DNA of 50,839 nucleotides from Pseudomonadota bacterium. Lineage in GTDB: Bacteria; Pseudomonadota; Alphaproteobacteria; Caulobacterales; Caulobacteraceae. A program made the position numbers and the translations under genes. Of the stretch, positions 37,000-45,908 are shown piece after piece. The DNA is taken from positions 1 to 50,839 of the forward strand of contig CAUJHW010000028.1 of NCBI GenBank assembly GCA_963205005.1, in the 5' to 3' direction. Below the pieces are notes generated by a model. The model did not search any database. It saw nothing but the letters and a program-made list of their open reading frames with translations, and was not told where the DNA came from. Each line of letters begins with the position of its first letter. Within the stretch, counting starts at the first letter, position 1.

Positions 37000-37854
37000 T
37001 TGCCGAATTCGCCGCCGCCCCGGCTCGCCACCTATTTCCACGTTCACCTCGTCTCGGATTCCACCGGCGAGACGCTGAACGCCATGGCCCGCGCTGTCTG
37101 CGCGCGGTTCGAGAACGTGCTGCCCATCGAGCACATCTATGCCCTGGTCCGGTCGCAGCGACAGCTGGACCGCGCGCTGGGCGACATCGAGGAGGCGCCG
37201 GGCATCGTCCTGCACACCATCGTCGACGAAAAGCTGCGTGACGCCCTCGAAGAGGGTTGCCGGCGGATGGACATGCCGTGCCTGCCGGCGCTGGACCCCC
37301 TGGTCAGCTCCATGCAGCGCTATCTGGGGGCCGCCACCACCAGCCGCGTGGGCGCGCACCTGCGGCTCGACAACGACTATTTCAACCGCATGGACGCCCT
37401 GAACTACGCCATCGGCCACGACGACGGCCAGGGCGGGCAGGACCTCGACCAGGCCGATGTGGTCATGCTGGGGGTGTCGCGGACATCCAAGACGCCGACC
37501 TGCATCTACCTGGCCCACCGGGGCGTTCGGGCGGCCAATGTGCCGCTGGTGCCGGGCCGGCCCCTGCCGGAGAAGCTGTTCCAGCTGAAGAACACCCTGA
37601 TCGTCGGCCTGCTGATCGCGCCGGACCGGCTGATCCAGATCCGACGCAACCGGCTGCTCAGCCTGAAGGAGACGCGGGAGTCGAGCTACATCGACCAGGA
37701 CAGCGTCCGCGAGGAGGTCATCGAGGCGCGCCGGCTGTACGAGCGCCACGGCTGGCCGACCATCGACGTGACCCGCCGTTCGGTGGAGGAGACCGCGGCG
37801 GCCGTGCTGAACCTGCTGCACAAGGGTCATGGCCAGGTCGAGGTGCTGGGGTGA
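37000..37854 (+). CDS. ppsR: PEP synthase regulatory protein family (DUF299 kinase/pyrophosphorylase)
   Basis: A 284-residue PpsR/RP1-type bifunctional kinase and pyrophosphorylase. The family is known to phosphorylate and dephosphorylate PEP synthase or pyruvate, phosphate dikinase. FHVHLVSDSTGETLNAMARA at the N-terminus and the P-loop-like GVSRTSKTP (158-166) are signatures. The start is TTG at 37000 with CGGGAG 5 bp upstream; the nearest ATG (36986) is out of frame. It is the first gene on the plus side of the origin, as in Caulobacter. Its stop overlaps maf. Which target it controls is not visible here. Confidence 0.92.
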   Translation: MPNSPPPRLATYFHVHLVSDSTGETLNAMARAVCARFENVLPIEHIYALVRSQRQLDRALGDIEEAPGIVLHTIVDEKLRDALEEGCRRMDMPCLPALDPLVSSMQRYLGAATTSRVGAHLRLDNDYFNRMDALNYAIGHDDGQGGQDLDQADVVMLGVSRTSKTPTCIYLAHRGVRAANVPLVPGRPLPEKLFQLKNTLIVGLLIAPDRLIQIRRNRLLSLKETRESSYIDQDSVREEVIEARRLYERHGWPTIDVTRRSVEETAAAVLNLLHKGHGQVEVLG

Positions 37855-38441
37855 GCGTCATTCTGGCGTCGAAGAGCGCGGCCCGCCGCGCCGTGCTGAC
37901 CGGTGCGGGCGTGGCGCACGAGGCGGCTGTGGCGGGCGTCGACGAGGACGCGGTGAAGGTCGGGATGCTGGCCCGGGGCGCGGGCCCGCGCGAGGTGGCC
38001 GAGGCCCTGGCGGAGATCAAGGCGGTGCGGGTGTCGCAGGCCCGGCCGGGTCTGGTGATCGGCGCCGACCAGACCCTGGACCTCGACGGAAAGCTCTACG
38101 ACAAGGCCGGGACGGTCGAGGAAGCGCGCGGCCGGCTGCAGACCCTGCGCGGCAAGGCGCACCAGCTCCACTCCGCCGTCGTGGTCGCGAAGGACGGCGA
38201 ACCCATCTGGCGCGAGGTGGCGACCGCGACCCTGACCATGCGCGACTTCTCCGACGCCTTCCTGGACCAGTACCTGGCCGTGGAGGGCGAGGCGGCGCTG
38301 GGCTCGGTGGGCTGCTATCGGCTTGAGGGACCGGGCGCCCAGCTGTTCTCGAGCATCGAGGGTGACTATTTCGCCATCCTGGGCCTGCCGCTGATGGGTC
38401 TTCTGGACCTGCTGCGCGAACACGGGGAGATCGCCGCGTGA
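37851..38441 (+). CDS. maf: Maf-family nucleotide pyrophosphatase
   Basis: A 196-residue Maf protein, a nucleoside triphosphate pyrophosphatase that cleanses non-canonical nucleotides (YceF-like by its origin-side context). The N-terminal loop [13 protein letters not shown] and the metal/base-binding [10 protein letters not shown] are present, as is [15 protein letters not shown]. It uses GTG at 37851, overlapping the ppsR stop by 4 bp, and its own stop overlaps the GTG of aroE. Substrate preference between Maf subtypes cannot be decided from the visible motifs. Confidence 0.93.
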   Translation: MSVILASKSAARRAVLTGAGVAHEAAVAGVDEDAVKVGMLARGAGPREVAEALAEIKAVRVSQARPGLVIGADQTLDLDGKLYDKAGTVEEARGRLQTLRGKAHQLHSAVVVAKDGEPIWREVATATLTMRDFSDAFLDQYLAVEGEAALGSVGCYRLEGPGAQLFSSIEGDYFAILGLPLMGLLDLLREHGEIAA

Positions 38442-39283
38442 TCACCGGCAAGACCGTGGTGGCGGGCGTGACGGGACGGCCGGTCACCCACTCCCTCTCG
38501 CCGATCCTGCACAATGCCTGGCTGGCGGCGGCAGGAATCGACGGGGTCTATGTGGCCTTCCCGCTGGAGGGCGACGGCTTCGAGGCGCTGGCGGGCGGAC
38601 TGCGCGGCGGCGTGGTGCGCGGGCTGAACGTGACCCTGCCGTTCAAGGAGCGGGCGCTGGCCCTGGCGGACGACGCGACCGACATCGCCCGGCTGTCCGG
38701 CGCCGCGAACGTGCTGGTATTCGGGGCGGACGGCCGGATCCTGGCGGACAACACCGATGGCGCCGGGCTCCTGTGGGCGTTTCGGTCGCAGGCGCCGGAC
38801 TGGAATGTGGCCTCGGGACCCGCCGTGGTGCTGGGCGCAGGCGGCGCGGCGCGCGGGGCGGTGGCGGCGCTGGTCGCGGCGGGAGCGCCCCGGGTCTCGG
38901 TGGTGAACCGGACACTGGCCCGGGCTGAGGCGATCGCGGATGCGCTCGGCGACAGGGTCGTGGCCCTGCCGCTCGACCGGGCGCGGGACGCCCTGAGCGA
39001 CGCCACGGCGGTGATCAACGCCACGTCGGCCGGACTGTCGGGGCAGGGCAAGCTTGATGTGCCGCTGGAGGCCACGCCGGCGGCGACGGTGGTGATGGAC
39101 ATGGTCTACAAGCCGCTGGAGACGCCGTTCCTCGCCCAGGCCCGCGCCCTGGGGCGGACCACGGTGGACGGCCTCGAGATGCTGATCGGCCAGGCTGTCC
39201 CCTCCTTCGAACACTTCTTCGGCCAGCGACCGCCCACGGACCTCGATGTGCGCGGCCTGGCTCTCAAGGCCTTGAAATCATGA
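38438..39283 (+). CDS. aroE: Shikimate dehydrogenase
   Basis: A 281-residue NADP-dependent shikimate dehydrogenase. Substrate-binding residues are visible: Ser19/Ser21 in THSLSP, the catalytic Lys70 in NVTLPFKER and Asn105/Asp107 in ADNTDG. The Rossmann loop [12 protein letters not shown] and the NADP-recognising [10 protein letters not shown] follow. GTG start at 38438 overlaps maf, and the stop overlaps coaE (ATGA), forming a tight chain ppsR-maf-aroE-coaE. Confidence 0.95.
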   Translation: MITGKTVVAGVTGRPVTHSLSPILHNAWLAAAGIDGVYVAFPLEGDGFEALAGGLRGGVVRGLNVTLPFKERALALADDATDIARLSGAANVLVFGADGRILADNTDGAGLLWAFRSQAPDWNVASGPAVVLGAGGAARGAVAALVAAGAPRVSVVNRTLARAEAIADALGDRVVALPLDRARDALSDATAVINATSAGLSGQGKLDVPLEATPAATVVMDMVYKPLETPFLAQARALGRTTVDGLEMLIGQAVPSFEHFFGQRPPTDLDVRGLALKALKS

Positions 39284-39876
39284 AGATCATCGGACTGACC
39301 GGCTCCATCGGCATGGGCAAGTCGACCACGGCGGCGATGTTCCGCGAGGCCGGGATCCCGGTCTATGACGCCGACGCCGCGGTTCACGCCGCCTATGACG
39401 TCGGCGGCGTCGCGGTGGGGCCGGTGGGCGAGGCGTTTCCCGGCGTGGTCCGGGACGGCCGCGTCGACCGTGAGGCGCTGCGGCAGCAGGTGCTGGGCAA
39501 GCCCGAGGCGATGGCGAAGCTGAACGGCATCGTCCACCCCCTGATCGGCCGAAGCCGGGCCGAGGCGTTCGCCGCAGCCCAGGCCAGCGGCGCCGACATG
39601 ATCATCCTGGACGTGCCCCTGATCTACGAGACCGGCGGCGAGAAGAACATGGACGCGGTGATCGTGGTCTCGGCCCCCGCCGACATGCAGCGAGAGCGGG
39701 TGCTGGCCCGCGAGGGCATGAGCCCGGAACGGCTCGACGCGATCCTGGCCCAGCAACTGCCCGACGCCGAGAAACGCGCCCGGGCGGACTATGTGATCGA
39801 CACCGGAAACGGCCTGGAGGCCGCCCGTCAACAGGTGCTGGCGGTGATCGCGGACCTGCGCGCAAAGGCCGGTTGA
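39280..39876 (+). CDS. coaE: Dephospho-CoA kinase
   Basis: A 198-residue P-loop kinase that completes CoA synthesis by phosphorylating the ribose 3'-OH of dephospho-CoA. The P-loop is [12 protein letters not shown] (5-16), the substrate segment is VYDADAAVH, and [22 protein letters not shown] and [18 protein letters not shown] are characteristic. ATG 39280 overlaps the aroE stop by 4 bp. It supplies CoA, the currency of the first block, though the two regions are far apart. Confidence 0.95.
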   Translation: MKIIGLTGSIGMGKSTTAAMFREAGIPVYDADAAVHAAYDVGGVAVGPVGEAFPGVVRDGRVDREALRQQVLGKPEAMAKLNGIVHPLIGRSRAEAFAAAQASGADMIILDVPLIYETGGEKNMDAVIVVSAPADMQRERVLAREGMSPERLDAILAQQLPDAEKRARADYVIDTGNGLEAARQQVLAVIADLRAKAG

Positions 39877-39908
39877 AAACCGGCCGCGAACGGCGCCAAG
39901 GATAGGCC

Positions 39909-40613
39909 ATGGCCCGCGAGATCGTCCTCGACACCGAAACCACCGGCTTCGATCCGAAGACCGGCGACCGGCTGGTGGAACTGGCCTGCCTGGAGATCGA
40001 GAGCTTCGTTCCGACCGGCCGCCACTTCCACGTCTACATCGACCCCTGCCGCGACATGCCCGCCGACGCCGAGAAGGTCCACGGCCTGTCGGCCGACTTC
40101 CTGCGTGGCAAACCGCGGTTCGAGCATCCGGAGGTGGTCGAGGCGTTCCTGGACTTCGTCGGCGACGCGCCGCTGATCGCCCACAACGCGGGCTTCGACC
40201 GCAATTTCATCAACTGGGAACTGGCGAACTGCAACCGGGAGCACCTGCCCGAGCATCGCTGGATCGACACCCTGGCGCTGGCCAAGCACCGCTTCCCGGG
40301 AATGCACAACTCGCTGGATGCATTGTGCAAGCGCTTCAAGGTCTCGCTGAGCGAGCGCGAGAAGCACGGGGCGCTGATCGACGCCAAGCTGCTGGCGGCG
40401 GTGTACCTGGAGCTCAAGGGCGGCCGCGAGCGCAGGCTGGAGCTGGTGGCCGAAACTGTGGCCAGCACCGTCCACGTCTCTTCGCGCAACGACTACGGCG
40501 CCCGGCCCCGCCCCCTGGCGCCGCTGTCCACCGAGGACGAACGCGCCGCCCACGCCGCCTTCATCCGCGGCGTGGTCAAGAACGAGGACCTCTGGGCCCG
40601 CTTCGGCCTCTAG
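39909..40613 (+). CDS. dnaQ: DNA polymerase III epsilon subunit (3'-5' proofreading exonuclease)
   Basis: A 234-residue DEDD exonuclease. Exo I is [11 protein letters not shown] with Asp8 and Glu10, Exo II is [17 protein letters not shown], and Exo III ends [11 protein letters not shown]. The C-terminal tail (about 50 residues) should bind the polymerase alpha subunit. GGATAGG lies before the ATG. It is convergent with secB, with a 4-bp overlap of stops. Position beside the origin, after coaE, matches Caulobacter. Confidence 0.95.
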   Translation: MAREIVLDTETTGFDPKTGDRLVELACLEIESFVPTGRHFHVYIDPCRDMPADAEKVHGLSADFLRGKPRFEHPEVVEAFLDFVGDAPLIAHNAGFDRNFINWELANCNREHLPEHRWIDTLALAKHRFPGMHNSLDALCKRFKVSLSEREKHGALIDAKLLAAVYLELKGGRERRLELVAETVASTVHVSSRNDYGARPRPLAPLSTEDERAAHAAFIRGVVKNEDLWARFGL

Positions 40614-41092
40614 GCGTGGCCGATCTGCTCTTCGCCCTGGGCCTTGCGGGCGGCGTAGACGCCGGCAAAGTCGATCGGGTCCAGCATGAACGGCGGGAAG
40701 CCGCCCTGCGAGGTGACTTCGGCGATCACCTGGCGGGCGAAGGGGAACAGGTAGCGCGGGCACTCGATCAGCAGCACCGGCTCCATCTCCTCGTTCGGCA
40801 CGCCGCCGATCTGGAAGACGCCGCCGTATAGCAGCTCGACAATGAACAGCGGCCCGTCGGAGCGGGTGGCGCGGGCCGAGAGCTTGAGGTCGACCTCGAA
40901 CAGGCCGTCATCGCGACCGCGGGCGTTCATCTCGACGTTCAGGTCGATGGCCGGCTGGTCCGGGCTCTGGCGCAGGGCGTCGGGCGCGCGGGGGTTCTCG
41001 AACGACAGGTCACGGATGAACTGGGCCAGGATGCGGATGCCGGGTTCGGCGGCGGCCTCGGGCGCGCCCGCGCCGGGATCGATGTCGGTCAT
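40610..41092 (-). CDS. secB: Protein-export chaperone SecB
   Basis: A 160-residue tetrameric cytosolic chaperone that keeps preproteins unfolded and hands them to Sec[21 protein letters not shown] is the family start, [23 protein letters not shown] and [40 protein letters not shown] complete the fold in separate stretches. An acidic N-terminus and hydrophilic C-tail are usual. It is convergent with dnaQ and divergent from the Tim44-domain gene across a 178-bp region with a perfect inverted repeat. Confidence 0.95.
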   Translation of the reverse strand: MTDIDPGAGAPEAAAEPGIRILAQFIRDLSFENPRAPDALRQSPDQPAIDLNVEMNARGRDDGLFEVDLKLSARATRSDGPLFIVELLYGGVFQIGGVPNEEMEPVLLIECPRYLFPFARQVIAEVTSQGGFPPFMLDPIDFAGVYAARKAQGEEQIGHA

Positions 41093-41204
41093 GGCAGGCT
41101 GAAGATCTCTTCACAGGGGGCGCAGGATTGCGCCACGTTCGGGCCGAGCGGCTAACATGGCGCCCGTAGCGATGCAACGCCGCCCCTGACGCTGGCCTTC
41201 GTTC

Positions 41205-41237
41205 GCGACTATATGGGTTGTTTGAGCGTATAGTCGC
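41205..41237. promoter_or_regulatory. Perfect 9-bp inverted repeat in secB/Tim44 divergent promoter
   Basis: GCGACTATA (41205-41213) and its exact complement TATAGTCGC (41229-41237) are spaced by 15 bp, centre-to-centre 24 bp. The second arm ends 33 bp before the Tim44-gene GTG. TATA within each arm could be -10 elements of two opposed promoters, or the arms could be operator half-sites. Confidence 0.5.
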
Positions 41238-41270
41238 CACCGTCCGACATCCGAAAGCCCGCAATCGCCC

Positions 41271-41882
41271 GTGCTTGAACTGATCATCTTCGCCGGCCTC
41301 GCCGCCATCGTGCTCTACCAGCTGTATTCCGTGCTGGGACGACGCAAGGGTCTGCAACCGGAGGACCGCGCCGCGGTCGAGACCGCCGCACGCGCCGCGC
41401 GGGCGCCGGAGCGGCTGGCTGAACCGGTCGACGACGGCGTCGAGCTGACCGGCCTGGCGGCGGTGAAGTCCAAGGATCCGAACTTCGACATGAACCGGTT
41501 CCTGGCCGGCTCGAAGACGGCCTACGAGATGGTGGTCAAGGCCTTCGCCGAGGGTGACAAGGCGACGCTGGCCAATCTGCTGGCGCCGTCGGTTCTGGCC
41601 AGCTTCGAAACGGTCATCGACCAGCGCGCCGCCGAGAACCGCACCGAGTCGGTGGAATTCCTCAACGCGCCCCGCGCCGATCTCGAGCGCGCCGATGTCT
41701 CCGATGGCGACCTGGCCCGGCTGACCGTGCGGTTCCTGGCCGAGTTCCGCAGCCGCACCAAGGGTCCCGAAGGCGAGGGCGTCGACGACCGTCGCACCGC
41801 CGAGCTCTGGACCTTCGAACGCCGTCTCAAGGATCGCGACCCCAACTGGCGGCTCGTCCGCGTGGACGCCGCCGAGGCGTGA
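41271..41882 (+). CDS. Tim44/TimA domain-containing protein
   Basis: A 203-residue inner-membrane-anchored protein. One N-terminal helix (LIIFAGLAAIVLYQLYSVLG, residues 3-22) is followed by an RRKG positive patch, a low-complexity linker and a C-terminal Tim44-like domain (AYEMVVKAFAEGDKATLANL, then FLAEFRSRTKGPEG and WTFERRL). Bacterial Tim44 homologues of this kind are common beside secB or mltA in alphaproteobacteria; the mitochondrial relative links the translocase to Hsp70. The precise bacterial role is unknown. GTG start; its stop overlaps mltA by 4 bp. Confidence 0.88.
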   Translation: MLELIIFAGLAAIVLYQLYSVLGRRKGLQPEDRAAVETAARAARAPERLAEPVDDGVELTGLAAVKSKDPNFDMNRFLAGSKTAYEMVVKAFAEGDKATLANLLAPSVLASFETVIDQRAAENRTESVEFLNAPRADLERADVSDGDLARLTVRFLAEFRSRTKGPEGEGVDDRRTAELWTFERRLKDRDPNWRLVRVDAAEA

Positions 41883-43015
41883 CGGCGGTGCGAGGGGGCG
41901 TCGTCGCGGCGATCCTCGCCAGCCTGATCCTGTCCGCGTGCGCGACGCCGTCCGAGCACGGCCCGCCGCCGCCGGTCGACTATCCGCGGCCCACGCTCCC
42001 CGCCCCTGCCCCGACGCCGCCGCCGCCCGCGCCGGACATCCGCCGGATTCCCCTCACGGCCCTGCCCGGCTGGGCGCAGGAGGATTTCGCCGCCGCCTTC
42101 CGGGCCTTTGCCCGGACCTGCGCCGGCGTCCGCGACCGCACCCTGGCCGAAGTCTGCGCGCAGGCGCGCTCGGCGGGAGACCTCGGGTCGTCCGACGCGC
42201 GGGCCTTCCTCGAACGAAGCCTCGAGGCCGAACGCTATGACGGCGAAGGGGTGCTCACCGCCTACTTCGCCCCGGTCTATCCGGCCCGCACGAAGCCCGA
42301 TGGCGAGTTTTCCGCGCCTGTCCGATCGAAGCCGACCGACCTGGTGGTCGCCGACGGCGGCATCGTCCTGCAGGTCCAGGGCGACGGAACCGCCCTGCCC
42401 TACCCCGACCGCGCGGCCATCGAGGCCCTGCCGGCAGACACCGCCCTGGCCTGGATGCGGCCGGAAGAGCTGTTCTTCCTGCAGGTCCAGGGCTCGGGCG
42501 TGCTCACCTTCGAGGATGGGCGGCGGATGAAGGCGCTGTACGCCGCCCACAACGGCCGCACCTTCGCCGGCATCGCCAACCCGATGCGGGACCGGGGCCT
42601 GCTGGCCCGCGACAACACCTCGGGCGACGCCATCCGCGGCTGGCTGGCGGCCCATCGGGGCCCCGAGGCCGACGAGATCATGCGGCTGAACCCGCGCTAT
42701 GCGTTCTTCCGGCTTGCGCCGGACGACGGCAAGCCGCCGGTGGGCGCCGCCAACGTCCCCTTGCCCGCGGGGCGCGCGGTGGCGGTCGATCCGGCCTTCC
42801 ACACCTATGGCGAACTCCTCTGGATCGACGGCGAGGCGCCGCTGCTGGCCGGCGCCTTCCCCACCTATCGCCGTCTGGTCAGCGCGCTTGATACCGGTGG
42901 CGCGATCAAGGGGGCCGTACGCGCCGACCTCTACCTCGGCGAAGGCCAGGCCGCGGGGGCGGAGGCCGGGCGGGTCCGCCATACGCTCAGGCTCTACCGG
43001 CTGGTCCCGAAATGA
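41879..43015 (+). CDS. mltA: Membrane-bound lytic murein transglycosylase A (lipoprotein)
   Basis: A 378-residue lipoprotein: hydrophobic leader and lipobox LSAC with Cys21, then a proline-rich linker (PAPTPPPPAPD). The MltA barrel follows with LTAYFAPVYPARTK, EELFFLQVQGSGVL and the 3D domain, containing VAVDP and the catalytic Asp338 in LDTGGAIKG, then RADLYLGEG. It cleaves the MurNAc-GlcNAc bond of peptidoglycan from the outer membrane. GTG start at 41879 overlaps the Tim44-gene stop; a GTG three codons later is also possible. It overlaps the Smr gene by 4 bp. Confidence 0.95.
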   Translation: MTAVRGGVVAAILASLILSACATPSEHGPPPPVDYPRPTLPAPAPTPPPPAPDIRRIPLTALPGWAQEDFAAAFRAFARTCAGVRDRTLAEVCAQARSAGDLGSSDARAFLERSLEAERYDGEGVLTAYFAPVYPARTKPDGEFSAPVRSKPTDLVVADGGIVLQVQGDGTALPYPDRAAIEALPADTALAWMRPEELFFLQVQGSGVLTFEDGRRMKALYAAHNGRTFAGIANPMRDRGLLARDNTSGDAIRGWLAAHRGPEADEIMRLNPRYAFFRLAPDDGKPPVGAANVPLPAGRAVAVDPAFHTYGELLWIDGEAPLLAGAFPTYRRLVSALDTGGAIKGAVRADLYLGEGQAAGAEAGRVRHTLRLYRLVPK

Positions 43016-43515
43016 AGCGGCCGCTCAAGCCTGACGAGGTGAAGATCTGGTCGATGGTGTCGGCGACCGTCCACCCCCTGACCGGACGGGGCGCCGCCAA
43101 GCCGGCGATGCCCCAGACCCTCGACGCGGCGGCCCGCATCGAGCCGAAGCGGGTGGAGGCGGCGCGCAAGGCGCTGCGCGAGGCGGTCGATGGCATCGAG
43201 CCCAACCGCAGGCACCGGATCGCCCGCGAGCGCGAGGAGATCGGCGGTCGCATCGACCTGCACGGCCTCACCCAGGACCGGGCGCGGGCGGCGCTGGAGG
43301 CCTTCCTGCGTCACGCCTGGGAAGATGGCGCGCGCGCGGTGCTGGTGATCACCGGCAAGGGCGTACAGGGCGACGGCGTGCTGCGGCGTCGCGTGCCGGA
43401 CTGGCTGGGCGCGGCGCACCTGTCGCAGATCGTCGCCGGCATTTCCGAGGCCCACCGCCGACATGGCGGGGAGGGGGCTCTCTACGTGGCGCTGAAGCGC
43501 AGGCCGCGGCTCTAG
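43012..43515 (+). CDS. Smr/MutS2-type domain protein
   Basis: A 167-residue protein with a C-terminal Smr domain, a nicking-endonuclease-like fold found alone or at the end of MutS2. The motif IDLHGLTQDRARAALEAFL (LDLHG-type) starts near residue 80 and VLVITGKGVQGDGVLRR gives the TGKG motif. The N-terminal 80 residues are basic and low-complexity. Stand-alone Smr proteins of this type are typical of alphaproteobacteria beside mltA. Role in DNA or RNA cleavage is inferred only from the fold. The ATG overlaps the mltA stop. Confidence 0.9.
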   Translation: MKRPLKPDEVKIWSMVSATVHPLTGRGAAKPAMPQTLDAAARIEPKRVEAARKALREAVDGIEPNRRHRIAREREEIGGRIDLHGLTQDRARAALEAFLRHAWEDGARAVLVITGKGVQGDGVLRRRVPDWLGAAHLSQIVAGISEAHRRHGGEGALYVALKRRPRL

Positions 43516-43548
43516 GGCCGATCGGACCTCACTTCCTGCGCCAACAAA

Positions 43549-43572
43549 CCCCTTTCCCTGACCGTAAAGGGG
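43549..43572. terminator. Hairpin between convergent Smr and PQQ-dehydrogenase genes
   Basis: CCCCTTT (43549-43555) and AAAGGGG (43566-43572) form a 7-bp stem with a 10-nt loop in the 72-bp gap. It may end both transcripts; no long T tract follows. Confidence 0.45.
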
Positions 43573-43587
43573 TGGCGGCATTCGCCC

Positions 43588-45510
43588 CTAGCCCGGCAGG
43601 GCGAAGGCCACCAGCTGGTCACCGCGCCGGGTTTCAGACTTGGCGTGGCCGCCAGCGGCGATGACCACGTACTGACGCCCCTTCCAGACATAGGTCATCG
43701 GCGTCGCCTGGCCGCCAGCCGGCAGCCTCCCGCGCCACAACTCCCTGCCCGACACGGCGTCGAACGCCCGCAGGTAGTTGTCCATGGCCGCGCCGATGAA
43801 GATCAGCCCGCTGCCGGTGACGATAGGGCCGCCGAAGTTGGGCGTGCCCACGCCACGCATCAGCCACTGGGTTCCGGGCGCGAGGTCGCGGGTGGTTCCC
43901 AGCGGTACCCGCCAGAGCACCTTGCCGTCGTGCATGTCGACCGCCGCCAGCACGCCCCACGGCGGCGGATTGCAGGGCAGGCCCAGCGGCGACCGCAGCA
44001 GTTCGCGCTTCATGCCGTAGGGCGCGCCGTTGTTGGGACTGACCTCCAGGTCCGGATGAGCGGCCTTTTGGGCTGAGTAGCCCTCGCGCGGGATCAGCGT
44101 CACCTTGTGCGGGGCCGAGGAGGTGTTGATGAACGCAACGCCGCGCCGCGCGTCATAGGCGATCCCGCCCCAGTTCGATCCGCCGCCCGTGAACGGGTAG
44201 AGGATCGTGCCCTCAGTCGATGGCGGGGTATAGATCCCCTCGTTGCGCGCGCCTGCGATCAGCCTGCGGCAGGCCCCCCGGTCCCACGGCGTCAGGCCGA
44301 AGGCGTCGTCGGGGCGGATGCGGTTGGGCGCCAGGGGCAGGGGGGCCGCGGGGAACGGCTGGGTCGGCGACAGGGTCTCGCCCAGCGCGCCGCCCTGCGG
44401 GACCGGGCGCTCGGTGACCGGGATAACGGGCTTTCCGGTGTCGCGGTCGAGGGTGAACACCAGGCCCTGCTTGGTGGTCTGGATCACCGCTGCGCGCGGG
44501 ATGCCACCGTAGGGTACGACGCCCAGGGTGGGCTGTGCGGGGACATCATAGTCCCAGACGTCGTGGTGGGTGGTCTGGAAGGCCCACGCCACTTCACCAG
44601 TGGCGGCCTTCAGCGCCACGACCGAGTTGGCGTGCCCGCCGTTTCCGGGACGGGCGGCGCCATGGAAGTCCGGACTGGGGCTGGAGGTGGGCAGGAACAC
44701 GAGACCCCGCGCCTCGTCCACGGACATCGGCGCCCAGACATTGGCGGCGCCTGCCGCGACGCCGGGGCCGGCCGCCGCCAGCGGGTCGAAGGTCCAGCGC
44801 AGGGCGCCGGTCACCGCGTCGAAGCCGCGCACCGCGCCGGAGGTCTCGTGGACCCGCTGGTTGTCGTCGATCGAGGAGCCGGTGATCACCACCCCGGCCA
44901 CGACGACCGGGGCCGAGGTGATCTGGGCGCCGCCCGGGCGGGCCAGCACCGCCCCCGGCATGGCGTCGACGGCCCCCTCGCGACCGAAGCCCGCGCAGGC
45001 CTTGCCGGTGGCCGCGTCCAGGGCGAACAGGCGGCGGTCGTTGGTCGCCATGAACACCCGCCCGGCGCAGGGGGCGTTCGCAGGCGCGGCGGGATCGCGC
45101 CAGTAGGCCAGTCCCCGGCAGTTGAAGGAATTCGGGTAACGGATCCTCGTATCGATCCGTGGATCGAACCGCCACAGCGCCGCGCCGGTGGCCGGGTCGT
45201 GGGCGCTGGCCACGTTGAACGGCGAGCAGAGATACAGCCGCCCGCCCGCCAGGATCGGCGTCGCCTCGAAGGCCGCGGCGTCCATCGCCGCGCCGCGGGT
45301 CTTCAGGTCGCCCGTGGAATAGCGCCAGGCCACCTTGAGGCGGCCCACGTTGGCGGGCGTGATCTGCGCGGCGGGCGAGAACCGCTGCCCGCCGGCGTCA
45401 CCGCCATAGTGGCCCCAGCCGGTGTCGGCCGCGTGCGGCGTGGCGGGCGGACGGGCGCAGGCGCTGAGCGCCAGGGCGGCGAGGGCGAGGGGGAAGAGCT
45501 GTCGCGTCAT
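43588..45510 (-). CDS. PQQ-dependent dehydrogenase (glucose/quinate type), lipoprotein
   Basis: A 640-residue quinoprotein with an eight-bladed propeller of the membrane glucose/quinate dehydrogenase type: GWGHYGGDAGGQRFSPAAQI, VAWRYSTGDL, CRGLAYW, GSSIDDNQRVHETSGAVRGFD, WAFQTTHHDVWDYDVPAQP and the late GGPIVTGSGLIFIGAAMDNYLRAF region (given as separate motifs). The usual N-terminal domain of about 150 residues with membrane helices and quinone site is missing; instead a lipobox LSAC (Cys18) predicts periplasmic lipid anchoring. Substrate may be glucose, quinate or another polyol. No pqq biosynthesis genes are in the window. Convergent with the Smr gene. Confidence 0.9.
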   Translation of the reverse strand: MTRQLFPLALAALALSACARPPATPHAADTGWGHYGGDAGGQRFSPAAQITPANVGRLKVAWRYSTGDLKTRGAAMDAAAFEATPILAGGRLYLCSPFNVASAHDPATGAALWRFDPRIDTRIRYPNSFNCRGLAYWRDPAAPANAPCAGRVFMATNDRRLFALDAATGKACAGFGREGAVDAMPGAVLARPGGAQITSAPVVVAGVVITGSSIDDNQRVHETSGAVRGFDAVTGALRWTFDPLAAAGPGVAAGAANVWAPMSVDEARGLVFLPTSSPSPDFHGAARPGNGGHANSVVALKAATGEVAWAFQTTHHDVWDYDVPAQPTLGVVPYGGIPRAAVIQTTKQGLVFTLDRDTGKPVIPVTERPVPQGGALGETLSPTQPFPAAPLPLAPNRIRPDDAFGLTPWDRGACRRLIAGARNEGIYTPPSTEGTILYPFTGGGSNWGGIAYDARRGVAFINTSSAPHKVTLIPREGYSAQKAAHPDLEVSPNNGAPYGMKRELLRSPLGLPCNPPPWGVLAAVDMHDGKVLWRVPLGTTRDLAPGTQWLMRGVGTPNFGGPIVTGSGLIFIGAAMDNYLRAFDAVSGRELWRGRLPAGGQATPMTYVWKGRQYVVIAAGGHAKSETRRGDQLVAFALPG

Positions 45511-45584
45511 GGCGACAGGTGAGGTCGCATCCGGCCTGTGGAAAAGTGCTCAGGGACGAACGGCGGAGCCGGCGGGACAGGCGG

Positions 45585-45908
45585 TCAGGGCTTGCGGGCG
45601 GCCTTCTCGGCCAGGCCGGAGACGCCCTCGCGGGCCTCGAGCCGTTCGGCGACCTCGTCAAGGCTGACGCCGGCGGCGGCGATCAGGACCAGCCAGTGAT
45701 AGATCAGGTCGGCGCTCTCGGCGGTGAGCGCGTCGCGGTCGCCCTGGGCGGCGGCGATCACCGTCTCGACGGCTTCCTCGCCCAGCTTCTTGGCGGCGCG
45801 GTCCAGGTTGCCCAGCAGCTGGGCGGTGTAGGAGGTCGAGGCGTCGCCCCCGCGGCGGCTCTCGATGGTGGCGGCGAGGCGGTCGACGACACTGGCGAAC
45901 CGGGTCAT
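45585..45908 (-). CDS. hisE: Phosphoribosyl-ATP pyrophosphatase
   Basis: A 107-residue HisE that hydrolyses phosphoribosyl-ATP in histidine synthesis step 2. [28 protein letters not shown] holds the metal-binding Glu pairs (KLGEEAVE), and the [16 protein letters not shown] helix follows. It is separate from hisI, which is not in the window. Its ATG overlaps the hisF stop (ATGA). It is the last gene of hisB-hisH-hisA-hisF-hisE. Confidence 0.94.
   Translation of the reverse strand: MTRFASVVDRLAATIESRRGGDASTSYTAQLLGNLDRAAKKLGEEAVETVIAAAQGDRDALTAESADLIYHWLVLIAAAGVSLDEVAERLEAREGVSGLAEKAARKP

Noticed and set aside
41093..41204. Sigma-70 promoter CTGACG-N17-CTATAT upstream of the Tim44 gene
   Set aside because: The -10 is poor and the -35 is inexact; the inverted repeat at the same place explains the AT-rich bases equally well.
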